Below, one piece after another: positions 1 to 5,061 of a DNA stretch of 7,192 bases (position 1 is the stretch's first letter; every line of letters begins with the position of its first letter). Both the position numbers and the translations under genes were made by a program. The stretch comes from a bacterium (GTDB lineage Bacteria; Bacillota_A; Clostridia; Lachnospirales; Lachnospiraceae), in assembly GCA_004562915.1 (NCBI GenBank), contig SFQZ01000127.1, positions 1 to 7,192 on the forward strand, in the 5' to 3' direction. The notes beneath the pieces were generated by a model. It made no database searches. It saw only the letters and a program-made list of their open reading frames with translations, and was not told the DNA's origin.

Positions 1-237
1 CCATAATTCATTCGCTAACGCCTGGCACATCGGACAGGATCTGTCACGGCAGGAATTGTTATGGTACTGGATATGTCCGCATGTGTCACATTCAGAGATG
101 TTGGCTCCATATGCACCAGTCTTGCAATTAAGGATATGATGTACGGTTTTTGCCTGACTTGCAGTGGGTGTGTAAGAGTCCAGATATTTTGGTTAGAAAT
201 GCCGGAGGACATCCTGCATGGTAGGATTATCATTCAT
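1..237 (-). pseudogene. IS91-family transposase, N-terminal part, interrupted by an in-frame TAA
   Basis: Reading down from ATG at 237, the frame runs 79 codons to the window edge. It contains the typical N-terminal zinc-binding region of IS91-family (HUH, rolling-circle type) transposases: C-D-T-C-G-H at codons 50-55, then N-N-S-C-R-D-R-S-C-P-M-C-Q at codons 60-72. The first codons read M-N-D-N-P-T-M-Q-D-V-L-R-H-F and then codon 15 is TAA (195-193), followed by P-K-Y-L-D-S-Y. The family usually has an aromatic residue here, so a TAC/TAT to TAA substitution is the simplest explanation. No ATG, GTG or TTG restart lies between the stop and the zinc motif. The catalytic HUH and tyrosine motifs would lie outside the window. 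Family assignment is strong. Inactivity is inferred from the stop; a sequencing error remains possible. Confidence 0.8.
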
Positions 238-1062
238 CACGGCCGCCCTCCCCATACTCTTTTTCAAAAGTATCAAAGGGACTCCGGATACCCATAAGTG
301 CTTTGGATGTCATCTGCAGATACACATCCGTGGAATTCGGGCTGCGGTGGCCTAACGTGCGTGGCAGGCAAAGCAATGCCTCATTGTATGCGGTGTTACC
401 CCTTCCGGAAGCCCGAGTTTCCGTGCATGATTTTTTATGAATAGTTGAACGGTTGAACTGGTAAGTGGCTCATCCCTTACTGTGCTTGGAAACAGCCATC
501 CCATCGGGCGGTTATAACGGTACCAGTATTCTGTAAGGATTTCCAGGTTCCTGTCACTTAATATGGTATAGCGGTCCTGTCGATTCTTTGACAATGGAAC
601 ATGTATCATCATCTGTTTCCTGCGGATATCTTCATAGCGCAGATGGCAGACTTCACTGACCCGAAGACCGGAGGAATACATCGTTGCAGTGATGGCCTTG
701 TGCTTATAGTTATCCATAGAATCAATAAGTAGGTTTACCTGTTCCCGGGTAAGGATTATAGGGAGCTGCCTGTCGCGTTTCATTTTTGGTATTTTTTTGG
801 AATCCCACACATATCCAAGAGTGTATTCAAAGAAGAAACGGATCGCTGCAGTATAGACATTAATTGTGGAAGCTTTTTTGTTCTCATGATCTTTCATGTA
901 GAATATAAATTTCCGAATATCAGCGTAGGTAATGGACATGGCATCCTTATTAGTGAAATCAAGAAATCTTTTCACAAAACGATAATAGTCTTCACATGTA
1001 TTTGATGTAAAATTTTTTAACTGCATATCCTGCAGTAATTTAAAAAGGTATTTTTCATTCAT
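230..1062 (-). pseudogene. Tyrosine recombinase (XerC/D-like) of the IS91-like element, frameshifted by an internal deletion
   Basis: The start is ATG at 1062, eight bases after GGAGG (1075-1071); the frame is open further upstream but that part has no family character. Residues 1-95 form the SAM-like core-binding domain. The catalytic domain shows S-G-L-R-V-S-E (Arg134), S-K-N-R (Lys159) and H-T-M-R-H (His225, Arg228). The frame then stops at TAG 354-352, straight after H-C-F-A-C-H-A-R. In the next frame the sequence resumes with T-L-G-H-R-S-P-N-S-T-D-V-Y-L, carrying the expected second His and the nucleophilic Tyr, and continues to TGA 232-230 overlapping the transposase start. Relatives have about 14 residues between F-A-x-H and L-G-H; here only 5 bases remain, so about 37 bases are missing. 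The product would be 236 residues without the catalytic tyrosine and is expected to be inactive. Confidence 0.85.
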
Positions 1063-1325
1063 CGAAATGTCCTCCAATATAGTAAAAGAATTTTCCGTCA
1101 AGAAGTCCTTATCCTTATATTTGGAGGCGCATGGGCATCGTAAAAACACTTGTCTAAAATGATAATATATGTTAATCTGTTCATGGCAGTGGTGGTGTCG
1201 ATCCTGTTTGATTGTTATTTTGTGGTGATTTAACAATACTACTTTTAGGACTTGGCTACCACTGCTTTTTATATTTCAAAGTAAAAACTGCGCCACAGCC
1301 TTGGCAGGCCATCGCGCAGCGATTT
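1063..1325. other. Gene-free stretch between the IS91-like recombinase and the IS66 remnant
   Basis: This stretch should hold the upstream region and one end of the IS91-like element plus its junction with older DNA. Apart from the recombinase ribosome binding site (1071-1075) I see no supported gene, no convincing promoter and no clear terminal hairpin. Open frames cross it on both strands but show no family character. Confidence 0.4.
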
Positions 1326-1496
1326 TGTTCAATGGTCTACACAATGGTTGAGATGGCAAAAGCACATGGGCTGAATATTTATGGATATCTTAAATTTCTG
1401 CTGGAGCACCGGCCAAGTAAAGATATGACCGATGAACAACTGGAAGAACTGGCACCTTGGAGTGAAAAACTCCAATCTATCAAAAATCGCATGTGA
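1326..1496 (+). pseudogene. IS66-family transposase, C-terminal fragment
   Basis: The last ~56 codons before TGA 1494-1496 read as the C-terminal element of IS66-family DDE transposases: M-V-Y-T-M-V-E-M-A-K-A-H-G-L-N, then Y-G-Y-L-K-F-L-L-E-H, then the acidic end L-E-E-L-A-P-W-S-E. The full protein is usually about 450-550 residues and its DDE catalytic core would lie upstream, but codons before 1326 show no resemblance to it. No ribosome binding site precedes the fragment. It is a non-functional 3' remnant, truncated at or near 1325, and it lies opposite in strand to the IS91-like genes. The family call rests on recognised motifs and I am fairly sure of it; the exact break point is approximate. 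Confidence 0.8.
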
Positions 1497-1534
1497 ATTA
1501 TAGTGAATTACTCCAACTCGCAAAGGGCTGGGGT

Positions 1535-1712
1535 AATTTTGTATCTGACCGCATTAATATTTGGCGCTTACGATATAGCCGAAGGCAAGGGTGTCCATCG
1601 TGAGGTGGAGTCTGAAGGAAGCCGGATGTGGGAACAGACTAACCACGGGCAAATCTCTGGTCTGACGGACAGAAATCACATATAGGACATAGTGGGTACT
1701 ATGCCTTGAAAA
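1535..1712 (+). mobile_element. Group II intron 5' fragment (domain I), no ORF and no 3' end
   Basis: The RNA-like sequence contains blocks I recognise from domain I of bacterial group II introns: A-T-A-T-A-G-C-C-G-A-A-G-G-C followed by AAGGGTGTCC (1574-1597), then TCGTGAGGTGG and TCTGAAGGAAGC, and later GGCAAATCTCTGGTCTGACG followed by GACAGAAATCACATATA. After about 1712 the resemblance ends. No reverse transcriptase/maturase reading frame and no domain V hairpin (AGC-type catalytic triad) follow before the antiporter gene. The usual 5' GTGYG boundary was not found near 1500-1540, so that end may also be lost or diverged. The fragment cannot splice alone. The 60-codon open frame across it is not a protein gene. 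Identification is from memory of conserved sequence, without a covariance-model search. Confidence 0.65.
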
Positions 1713-1741
1713 ATTTTATGGAGTCGTTTAAGATAACATAA

Positions 1742-1769
1742 CATTATTAAGAGGCCAATCTTAATAATG
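1742..1769 (-). terminator. Perfect 11-bp inverted repeat, possible weak terminator of the antiporter gene
   Basis: CATTATTAAGA (1742-1752) and TCTTAATAATG (1759-1769) are exact reverse complements around the 6-base loop GGCCAA. The repeat lies 33-60 bases beyond the stop codon of the minus-strand antiporter gene, where a transcription terminator is expected. The stem is AT-rich and what follows on the minus strand is TTATGTTATC, not a clean T run, so it is a weak intrinsic terminator at best. It may instead be a remnant of a mobile-element end. Confidence 0.35.
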
Positions 1770-1801
1770 AATCTTGATACTTGCCGCTACTTGAAAAAGA
1801 G

Positions 1802-3064
1802 TTATTTACTAAGTCCTTTTTCAATTTTCTGATACACTTGTTTCATAGTTAAGCCTTGTACGACGGTCGTAAAGAATACGATTGCGTAGGTGCTTCCCAG
1901 AATAATGGAATATGTATCCGCGCTTACCATTTCTCTTGTACTCATAGCCAGTGCGATACTGAGCCCGCCTCGGAGGCCGCCATATGTAAGCAGCTTTACA
2001 AAGCTGAGTTTATCGTATCCGCTCGGAAGTTTTCCGGCAAAAAATGCGGCCAGGCCGACGCTTGAGAAGCGTCCAATCAGATTAAATATAATAGCCAGGC
2101 AGGATAACAAAAGTACATGAGGCATTTGCAGAATATGTACAAATGTCAGTCCCATTATCACATACAGAACCGAATTCAATAAATTGTCCAGAATTTCCCA
2201 AAAAGTATCAAATTCCTCCAGATCCAGCGGTTGTCCTTTTTGTTCTCTGCGGTTGCAGAGTGCCGAAAATGAGATTCCACATACGACAGACGCGATGGCT
2301 CCGGAAAAACCAAAATGTTCGCACAGAACATAGGCCATAGAAACGGCAAGAAGACTGACAAAGATTCTTCGATTTCCGTCTTTGGTCAAGGCAAAAATCG
2401 GAAAGCATATCGCTGTTGCCAGAATTCCAACCAACACCGCTCCGAACAGTTCCTTACCCATAACAGCCAGAAAGCTGCCATTTTCTTGCATTGTCACCAT
2501 TCCGGAGAAGCACACAAATAATGCGACCCCCACACCGTCGTTAAAAAGAGATTCGCCTTCCATGATGAAACTGATATCTTTTGGAAGATTGAATTTTTTC
2601 AGAATACTTGTTGCTGCGATTGGATCGGTTGGTGCTGTGATGCTTCCGAACATCAGGCATACCGGAAAACTGAATGGTAGTCCCAGAAGAGAAGCACCTG
2701 CATAGAACAGGGAACCGTAAAAAATCGCGCCCAGAAGTGTTGCAACAACAGAAAGCATTGTAATCGGGCGGGCGTGTTTCTTGAAATCCAGAAGCCGCAT
2801 GTGACAGGAACCTGCAAAAAGCATAAAGCATAAAACACCTTCCATCAAAAGCGCTTCCAAATTAAAAACCTGCAGATTACTAAGCAGTTCACTGATCGAT
2901 GTGCTGCGTAGTGCAGAATCAAAAATAAGCATTATCATACTAATCACAATAGAAAATAACATCAGTGAAATTTCATATGGAAATTTGGTTATCTTCTCGT
3001 TAAAAAATCCCAAAAGAACAATTAATAAAAGCAGTATTACTACTTTGGGTAAAAAGCCAAGCAT
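1802..3064 (-). CDS. Na+/H+ antiporter, CPA1 family (NhaP-like)
   Basis: This 420-residue, strongly hydrophobic membrane protein has about 12 predicted helices and should exchange Na+ (or K+) for H+ across the cytoplasmic membrane, serving pH and sodium homeostasis. Numbering is from Met at 3064. The CPA1 hallmarks are visible: T-A-P-T-D-P (residues 143-148), the ion-binding E-G-E-S-L-F-N-D with Asn175-Asp176, and Y-G-G-L-R-G-G near 361-367. Length fits NhaP-type proteins without a long cytoplasmic tail. The frame also has an ATG at 3088, but the promoter predicts a transcript start near 3091, and only the ATG at 3064 has a Shine-Dalgarno-like GAAGGGGG upstream (spacing about 10), so 3064 is chosen. 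It is a single gene, divergent from the NifX/SlyD-like gene. Ion preference cannot be read from sequence. Confidence 0.9.
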   Translation of the reverse strand: MLGFLPKVVILLLLIVLLGFFNEKITKFPYEISLMLFSIVISMIMLIFDSALRSTSISELLSNLQVFNLEALLMEGVLCFMLFAGSCHMRLLDFKKHARPITMLSVVATLLGAIFYGSLFYAGASLLGLPFSFPVCLMFGSITAPTDPIAATSILKKFNLPKDISFIMEGESLFNDGVGVALFVCFSGMVTMQENGSFLAVMGKELFGAVLVGILATAICFPIFALTKDGNRRIFVSLLAVSMAYVLCEHFGFSGAIASVVCGISFSALCNRREQKGQPLDLEEFDTFWEILDNLLNSVLYVIMGLTFVHILQMPHVLLLSCLAIIFNLIGRFSSVGLAAFFAGKLPSGYDKLSFVKLLTYGGLRGGLSIALAMSTREMVSADTYSIILGSTYAIVFFTTVVQGLTMKQVYQKIEKGLSK

Positions 3065-3097
3065 GGTATTCAGACCCCCTTCAGTCATTTTTCATTT

Positions 3098-3126
3098 ATT
3101 ATAGCAACATATAGATGCGTTTTCAA
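3098..3126 (-). promoter_or_regulatory. Sigma-A promoter of the antiporter gene
   Basis: On the minus strand TTGAAA (3126-3121), a 17-base spacer and a perfect TATAAT (3103-3098) form a near-consensus housekeeping promoter. Transcription would start near 3091, leaving a leader of about 27 bases to ATG 3064. This also argues against the upstream ATG at 3088. Confidence 0.8.
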
Positions 3127-3177
3127 ATCATTTACCTGAATGTGTAAGCATTTTTCAACGGATCAAATCATTTTGAT
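3123..3177. promoter_or_regulatory. Candidate operator: 11-bp direct repeat plus 16-bp dyad
   Basis: TCAAATCATTT occurs at 3123-3133, touching the -35 of the antiporter promoter, and again at 3163-3173, exactly 40 bases (close to four helical turns) away. The second copy is embedded in the perfect dyad ATCAAA-TCAT-TTTGAT (3162-3177). The arrangement suits a dimeric regulator binding both sites in the divergent control region. It is AT-rich, so chance cannot be excluded, and no regulator gene is visible nearby. Confidence 0.35.
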
Positions 3178-3244
3178 TATAGTGTAATAGAAAAAACACA
3201 AGAAAAATGGAATATTAACAAAGAGAGTTCATTTTGCGGTAGAG

Positions 3245-3258
3245 AAATCCCGGGATTT
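3245..3258. promoter_or_regulatory. 14-bp perfect palindrome upstream of the NifX/SlyD-like gene
   Basis: AAATCCCGGGATTT is a perfect palindrome in otherwise AT-rich intergenic DNA, ending 46 bases before the ATG at 3305. It sits directly upstream of the best -10-like sequence for that gene, the usual place for a repressor or activator site. It cannot form a useful RNA hairpin because it has no loop, so a DNA-level role is more likely. Confidence 0.35.
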
Positions 3259-3259
3259 G

Positions 3260-3268
3260 TGATAGGAT
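3260..3268 (+). promoter_or_regulatory. Possible extended -10 of the NifX/SlyD-like gene
   Basis: TGATAGGAT has the TG-n extension and a 4/6 match to TATAAT, about 37 bases before the ATG, but no acceptable -35 lies at the right distance. An alternative is TATAGT at 3178-3183 with a poor -35 (TTCAAC, 3154-3159), which would give a leader of about 115 bases. Neither is convincing. Confidence 0.25.
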
Positions 3269-3304
3269 GAATCAGAATGTAAAAAAATACTGGAGGTATT
3301 GAAA

Positions 3305-4138
3305 ATGAAAATTGCGGTAACTTACGATAACGGGAATGTATTTCAGCATTTTGGAAAAACAGAAAATTTTAAAGTATATGAAGTAGAAGCGGAAAAGGTT
3401 GTTTCCAGTGAAATCATCGCTTCAAATGGTACCGGTCATGGCGCACTTGCAGGACTTTTGGCAGAAGCAGGAATTCATGTCCTGATCTGTGGCGGTATTG
3501 GAGAAGGTGCACAGGAAGCACTTGATGAAGCAGGAATTGAAGTAGTATCAGGCGCAGAGGGAAATACGGATGAAGCTGTTGAAGCATATTTAAAAGGCGA
3601 AATGATTTCTACAGGAGTGAATTGCGATCATCACGACCATGAAGAAGAACATTCCTGTGGCGGCAATTGCGGAAGCTGCGGAGGCTGCGGCGGTCATCGG
3701 GTTATGCTTGAAGGAAAAAATGCAGGAAAGATCTGTAAAGTACATTATAAAGGTACATTCAACGATGGTGCTCAGTTTGATTCTTCCTATGATCGTGGAG
3801 AACCATTGGAATTTATCTGTGGAGCAGGCATGATGATCAAAGGATTTGATGCAGCAGTCGTTGATATGGAAGTAGGACAGGTTGTAGATATCCATCTTAT
3901 GCCGGAAGAAGCATATGGCATGCCGGATCCGAATGCAATTATGACATTTGAGATTGAGCAGCTGCAGGGATCAGAAGATCTTACAGTTGGTCAGCAGGTT
4001 TATCTGTCAAATGCAATGGGACAGCCATTCCCGGTAAAAGTAGTAGAGAAAGATGAAAAGACAATTACTCTTGATGCAAATCATGAAATGGCAGGAAAAG
4101 AACTGAACTTCAGGATTGAACTGGTTGAAGTAAAATAA
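3305..4138 (+). CDS. NifX/NifB-type cofactor-binding domain fused to a SlyD-like FKBP peptidyl-prolyl isomerase
   Basis: The start is ATG 3305, eight bases after GGAGG (3292-3296); an in-frame TTG at 3299 is too close to the ribosome site. The 277-residue cytoplasmic protein has three parts. Residues 1-105 match the dinitrogenase iron-molybdenum cofactor (NifX/NifB C-terminal) fold: M-K-I-A-V-T-Y-D, F-Q-H-F-G-K, then V-L-I-C-G-G-I-G-E-G-A. Residues 107-131 are a metal-binding-looking linker with five Cys and five His (C107, H109, H110, H112, H116, C118, C122, C125, C128, H131). Residues 132-277 are an FKBP domain of SlyD type: V-H-Y-K-G, D-G-A-Q-F-D-S-S, I-K-G-F, P-E-E-A-Y-G, with the insert-in-flap chaperone domain at about 205-265. 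In E. coli SlyD the His/Cys-rich metal segment is a C-terminal tail; here it precedes the isomerase. A metallochaperone or metal-cluster folding role is inferred. No nif genes are in view. Confidence 0.88.
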   Translation: MKIAVTYDNGNVFQHFGKTENFKVYEVEAEKVVSSEIIASNGTGHGALAGLLAEAGIHVLICGGIGEGAQEALDEAGIEVVSGAEGNTDEAVEAYLKGEMISTGVNCDHHDHEEEHSCGGNCGSCGGCGGHRVMLEGKNAGKICKVHYKGTFNDGAQFDSSYDRGEPLEFICGAGMMIKGFDAAVVDMEVGQVVDIHLMPEEAYGMPDPNAIMTFEIEQLQGSEDLTVGQQVYLSNAMGQPFPVKVVEKDEKTITLDANHEMAGKELNFRIELVEVK

Positions 4139-4149
4139 GGATGAGAATC

Positions 4150-4190
4150 GACAGACTGGTCCCAAATTGCGGGATCGGCCTGTCTTTTTT
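4150..4190 (+). terminator. Intrinsic terminator of the NifX/SlyD-like gene
   Basis: A 14-pair stem (4150-4163 with 4171-4184; one A-C mismatch and two G-U pairs) with loop AAATTGC is followed by TTTTTT (4185-4190). It begins 11 bases after the stop codon and insulates the gene from the downstream transporter operon. Confidence 0.92.
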
Positions 4191-4212
4191 GTGTAAAAGT
4201 ATCGGAAGCCTG

Positions 4213-4240
4213 ATAACCTTACATTGACTGTAAGTGTTAT
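4213..4240 (+). promoter_or_regulatory. Predicted BceR-like operator upstream of the transporter operon
   Basis: CTTACA (4218-4223), a 5-base spacer TTGAC and TGTAAG (4229-4234) form a perfect inverted repeat. It is flanked by ATAAC (4213-4217) and GTTAT (4236-4240), which extend the symmetry with one unpaired base. The core TTACA-N5-TGTAA differs only by one spacer base from TNACA-N4-TGTAA, the motif I recall for BceR-type response regulators. Its position just upstream of a promoter with no good -35, ahead of a Bce-type operon with its own response regulator, fits an activator site. The link to that regulator is inferred. Confidence 0.6.
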
Positions 4241-4275
4241 TTTCTGGCAGCCTATGTTATCATGAAGCCAGAAAA
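4240..4275 (+). promoter_or_regulatory. Probable -10 (TATCAT) bracketed by a 9-bp inverted repeat
   Basis: TTTTCTGGC (4240-4248) and GCCAGAAAA (4267-4275) are exact reverse complements separated by 18 bases. The intervening segment contains TATCAT (4258-4263), a 5/6 match to the -10 consensus, which puts the transcript start near 4270. No -35 lies at the right distance, as expected for an activator-dependent promoter. The repeat may be a second protein-binding site or chance. Confidence 0.4.
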
Positions 4276-4293
4276 CAACAGGAGGTAATTCTT

Positions 4294-5061
4294 ATGGAAC
4301 CGATTTTGAATATTGAAAACTTAACCAAGACCTACGGCAATGTGCCGAACCAGACCAGGGCGCTGGACGGAATCACTTTTCAGGTGATGCCCGGAGAATT
4401 TCTGGGGATCATGGGCAGCAGTGGCTCCGGAAAGTCCACACTGCTTAACTGTATTGCGACGGTGATCAAGCCTACCGGCGGCAGTATCGTGATGGAGGGC
4501 AGGAATCTGCAGTCACTTGGCGGTAAGGAACTGGCACAATACCGGGGGAAGACAGTGGGTTACCTGTTTCAGAATTTTGAATTGCTGGATAATCTGACCG
4601 GCCGGGAAAATGTCTTACTGCCGACTTCCCTGCATGATGTGACAGAAAAGGAGAGTTCTCTACGTCTGGAGCAGCTTGCGGAATATCTGGAAATTACAGA
4701 TGTACTGGATAAATTTCCCGCACAGATGTCCGGTGGACAGCGTCAGAGAGTGGCGGCGGCTAGAGCCATGATTCTCCACCCGAAACTGATTCTTGCGGAT
4801 GAACCGACTGGCGCACTGGACAGTAAGAATGCGAAGAATATCATGGAAAAGCTTTCCGGATTAAACCGGGATGAAGAGGCTACGATTCTGATGGTGACCC
4901 ACGATTCCAACGCGGCCAGCTTTTGCAAACGGATTCTGTTCATTCAGGACGGGGTGATTTTCCATGAGCTTCGCCGCGGCGATGAAAGCCAGCAGGATTT
5001 CTACCAGCGAATTCTGAAAGTCATGGCTCAATTGGGAGGAGGCAGCTTAAATGTTCTCTAA
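4294..5061 (+). CDS. Bce-type ABC transporter ATP-binding protein (peptide antibiotic sensing/resistance)
   Basis: The start is ATG 4294, eight bases after GGAGG (4281-4285); the frame is open 20 codons further upstream, but that part overlaps the promoter. The 255-residue ATPase has every functional motif: Walker A G-S-S-G-S-G-K-S-T (41-49), Q-loop Gln93, signature S-G-G-Q (146-149), Walker B L-I-L-A-D-E-P with catalytic Glu170, D-loop G-A-L-D (173-176) and H-loop His203. It belongs to the MacB/LolD/BceA-like group that pairs with FtsX-type permeases. It hydrolyses ATP at the inner face of the membrane to drive the permease encoded next, whose start overlaps its last 11 bases, indicating translational coupling. 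Known Bce systems protect against cell-wall-active peptides such as bacitracin; the substrate here cannot be read from sequence. Confidence 0.92.
   Translation: MEPILNIENLTKTYGNVPNQTRALDGITFQVMPGEFLGIMGSSGSGKSTLLNCIATVIKPTGGSIVMEGRNLQSLGGKELAQYRGKTVGYLFQNFELLDNLTGRENVLLPTSLHDVTEKESSLRLEQLAEYLEITDVLDKFPAQMSGGQRQRVAAARAMILHPKLILADEPTGALDSKNAKNIMEKLSGLNRDEEATILMVTHDSNAASFCKRILFIQDGVIFHELRRGDESQQDFYQRILKVMAQLGGGSLNVL

Larger units (their letters stand above)
1..1062 (-). mobile_element. Decayed IS91-like element with recombinase and transposase genes (partial)
   Basis: A tyrosine recombinase gene and an IS91-family HUH transposase gene lie head to tail on the minus strand and overlap in an ATGAATGA, where the recombinase stop (232-230) sits inside the transposase start region (ATG 237-235). 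This indicates a single translationally coupled transposition unit. IS91-type elements carrying an extra recombinase gene upstream of the transposase are, as I recall, known in Firmicutes. The element runs off the left edge, so its replication-origin end is not visible. I could not place the other end, which should lie between about 1070 and 1325. Both genes carry inactivating lesions, so the copy is probably immobile by itself. Confidence 0.65.

Noticed and set aside
61..297. A 78-codon open frame on the plus strand
   Set aside because: It is antisense to the transposase zinc-finger region, which has clear family motifs on the other strand.
1076..1101. TTGACG and TATATT on the minus strand as a recombinase promoter
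   Set aside because: The spacer is only 14 bases and the -10 would lie immediately upstream of the ribosome binding site, leaving no room for a transcript start.
1255..1334. A short minus-strand frame with a C-x3-C-x2-C-G pattern resembling a zinc ribbon
   Set aside because: It is only about 26 codons between stops, has no ribosome binding site before its ATG, and the cysteine pattern may be chance; it could be a gene scrap but that cannot be supported.
1503..1685. A 60-codon open frame on the plus strand
   Set aside because: It lies across the group II intron-like RNA sequence, has no ribosome binding site and no protein-family character.
3065..3088. ATG at 3088 as the antiporter start
   Set aside because: It would lie only about 3 bases after the predicted transcript start and has no ribosome binding site, whereas ATG 3064 has a purine-rich site at suitable spacing.
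4224..4258. TTGACT (4224-4229) with TATGTT (4253-4258) as a promoter
   Set aside because: The spacer is 23 bases, too long for a sigma-A promoter, and TTGACT forms the centre of the predicted operator.
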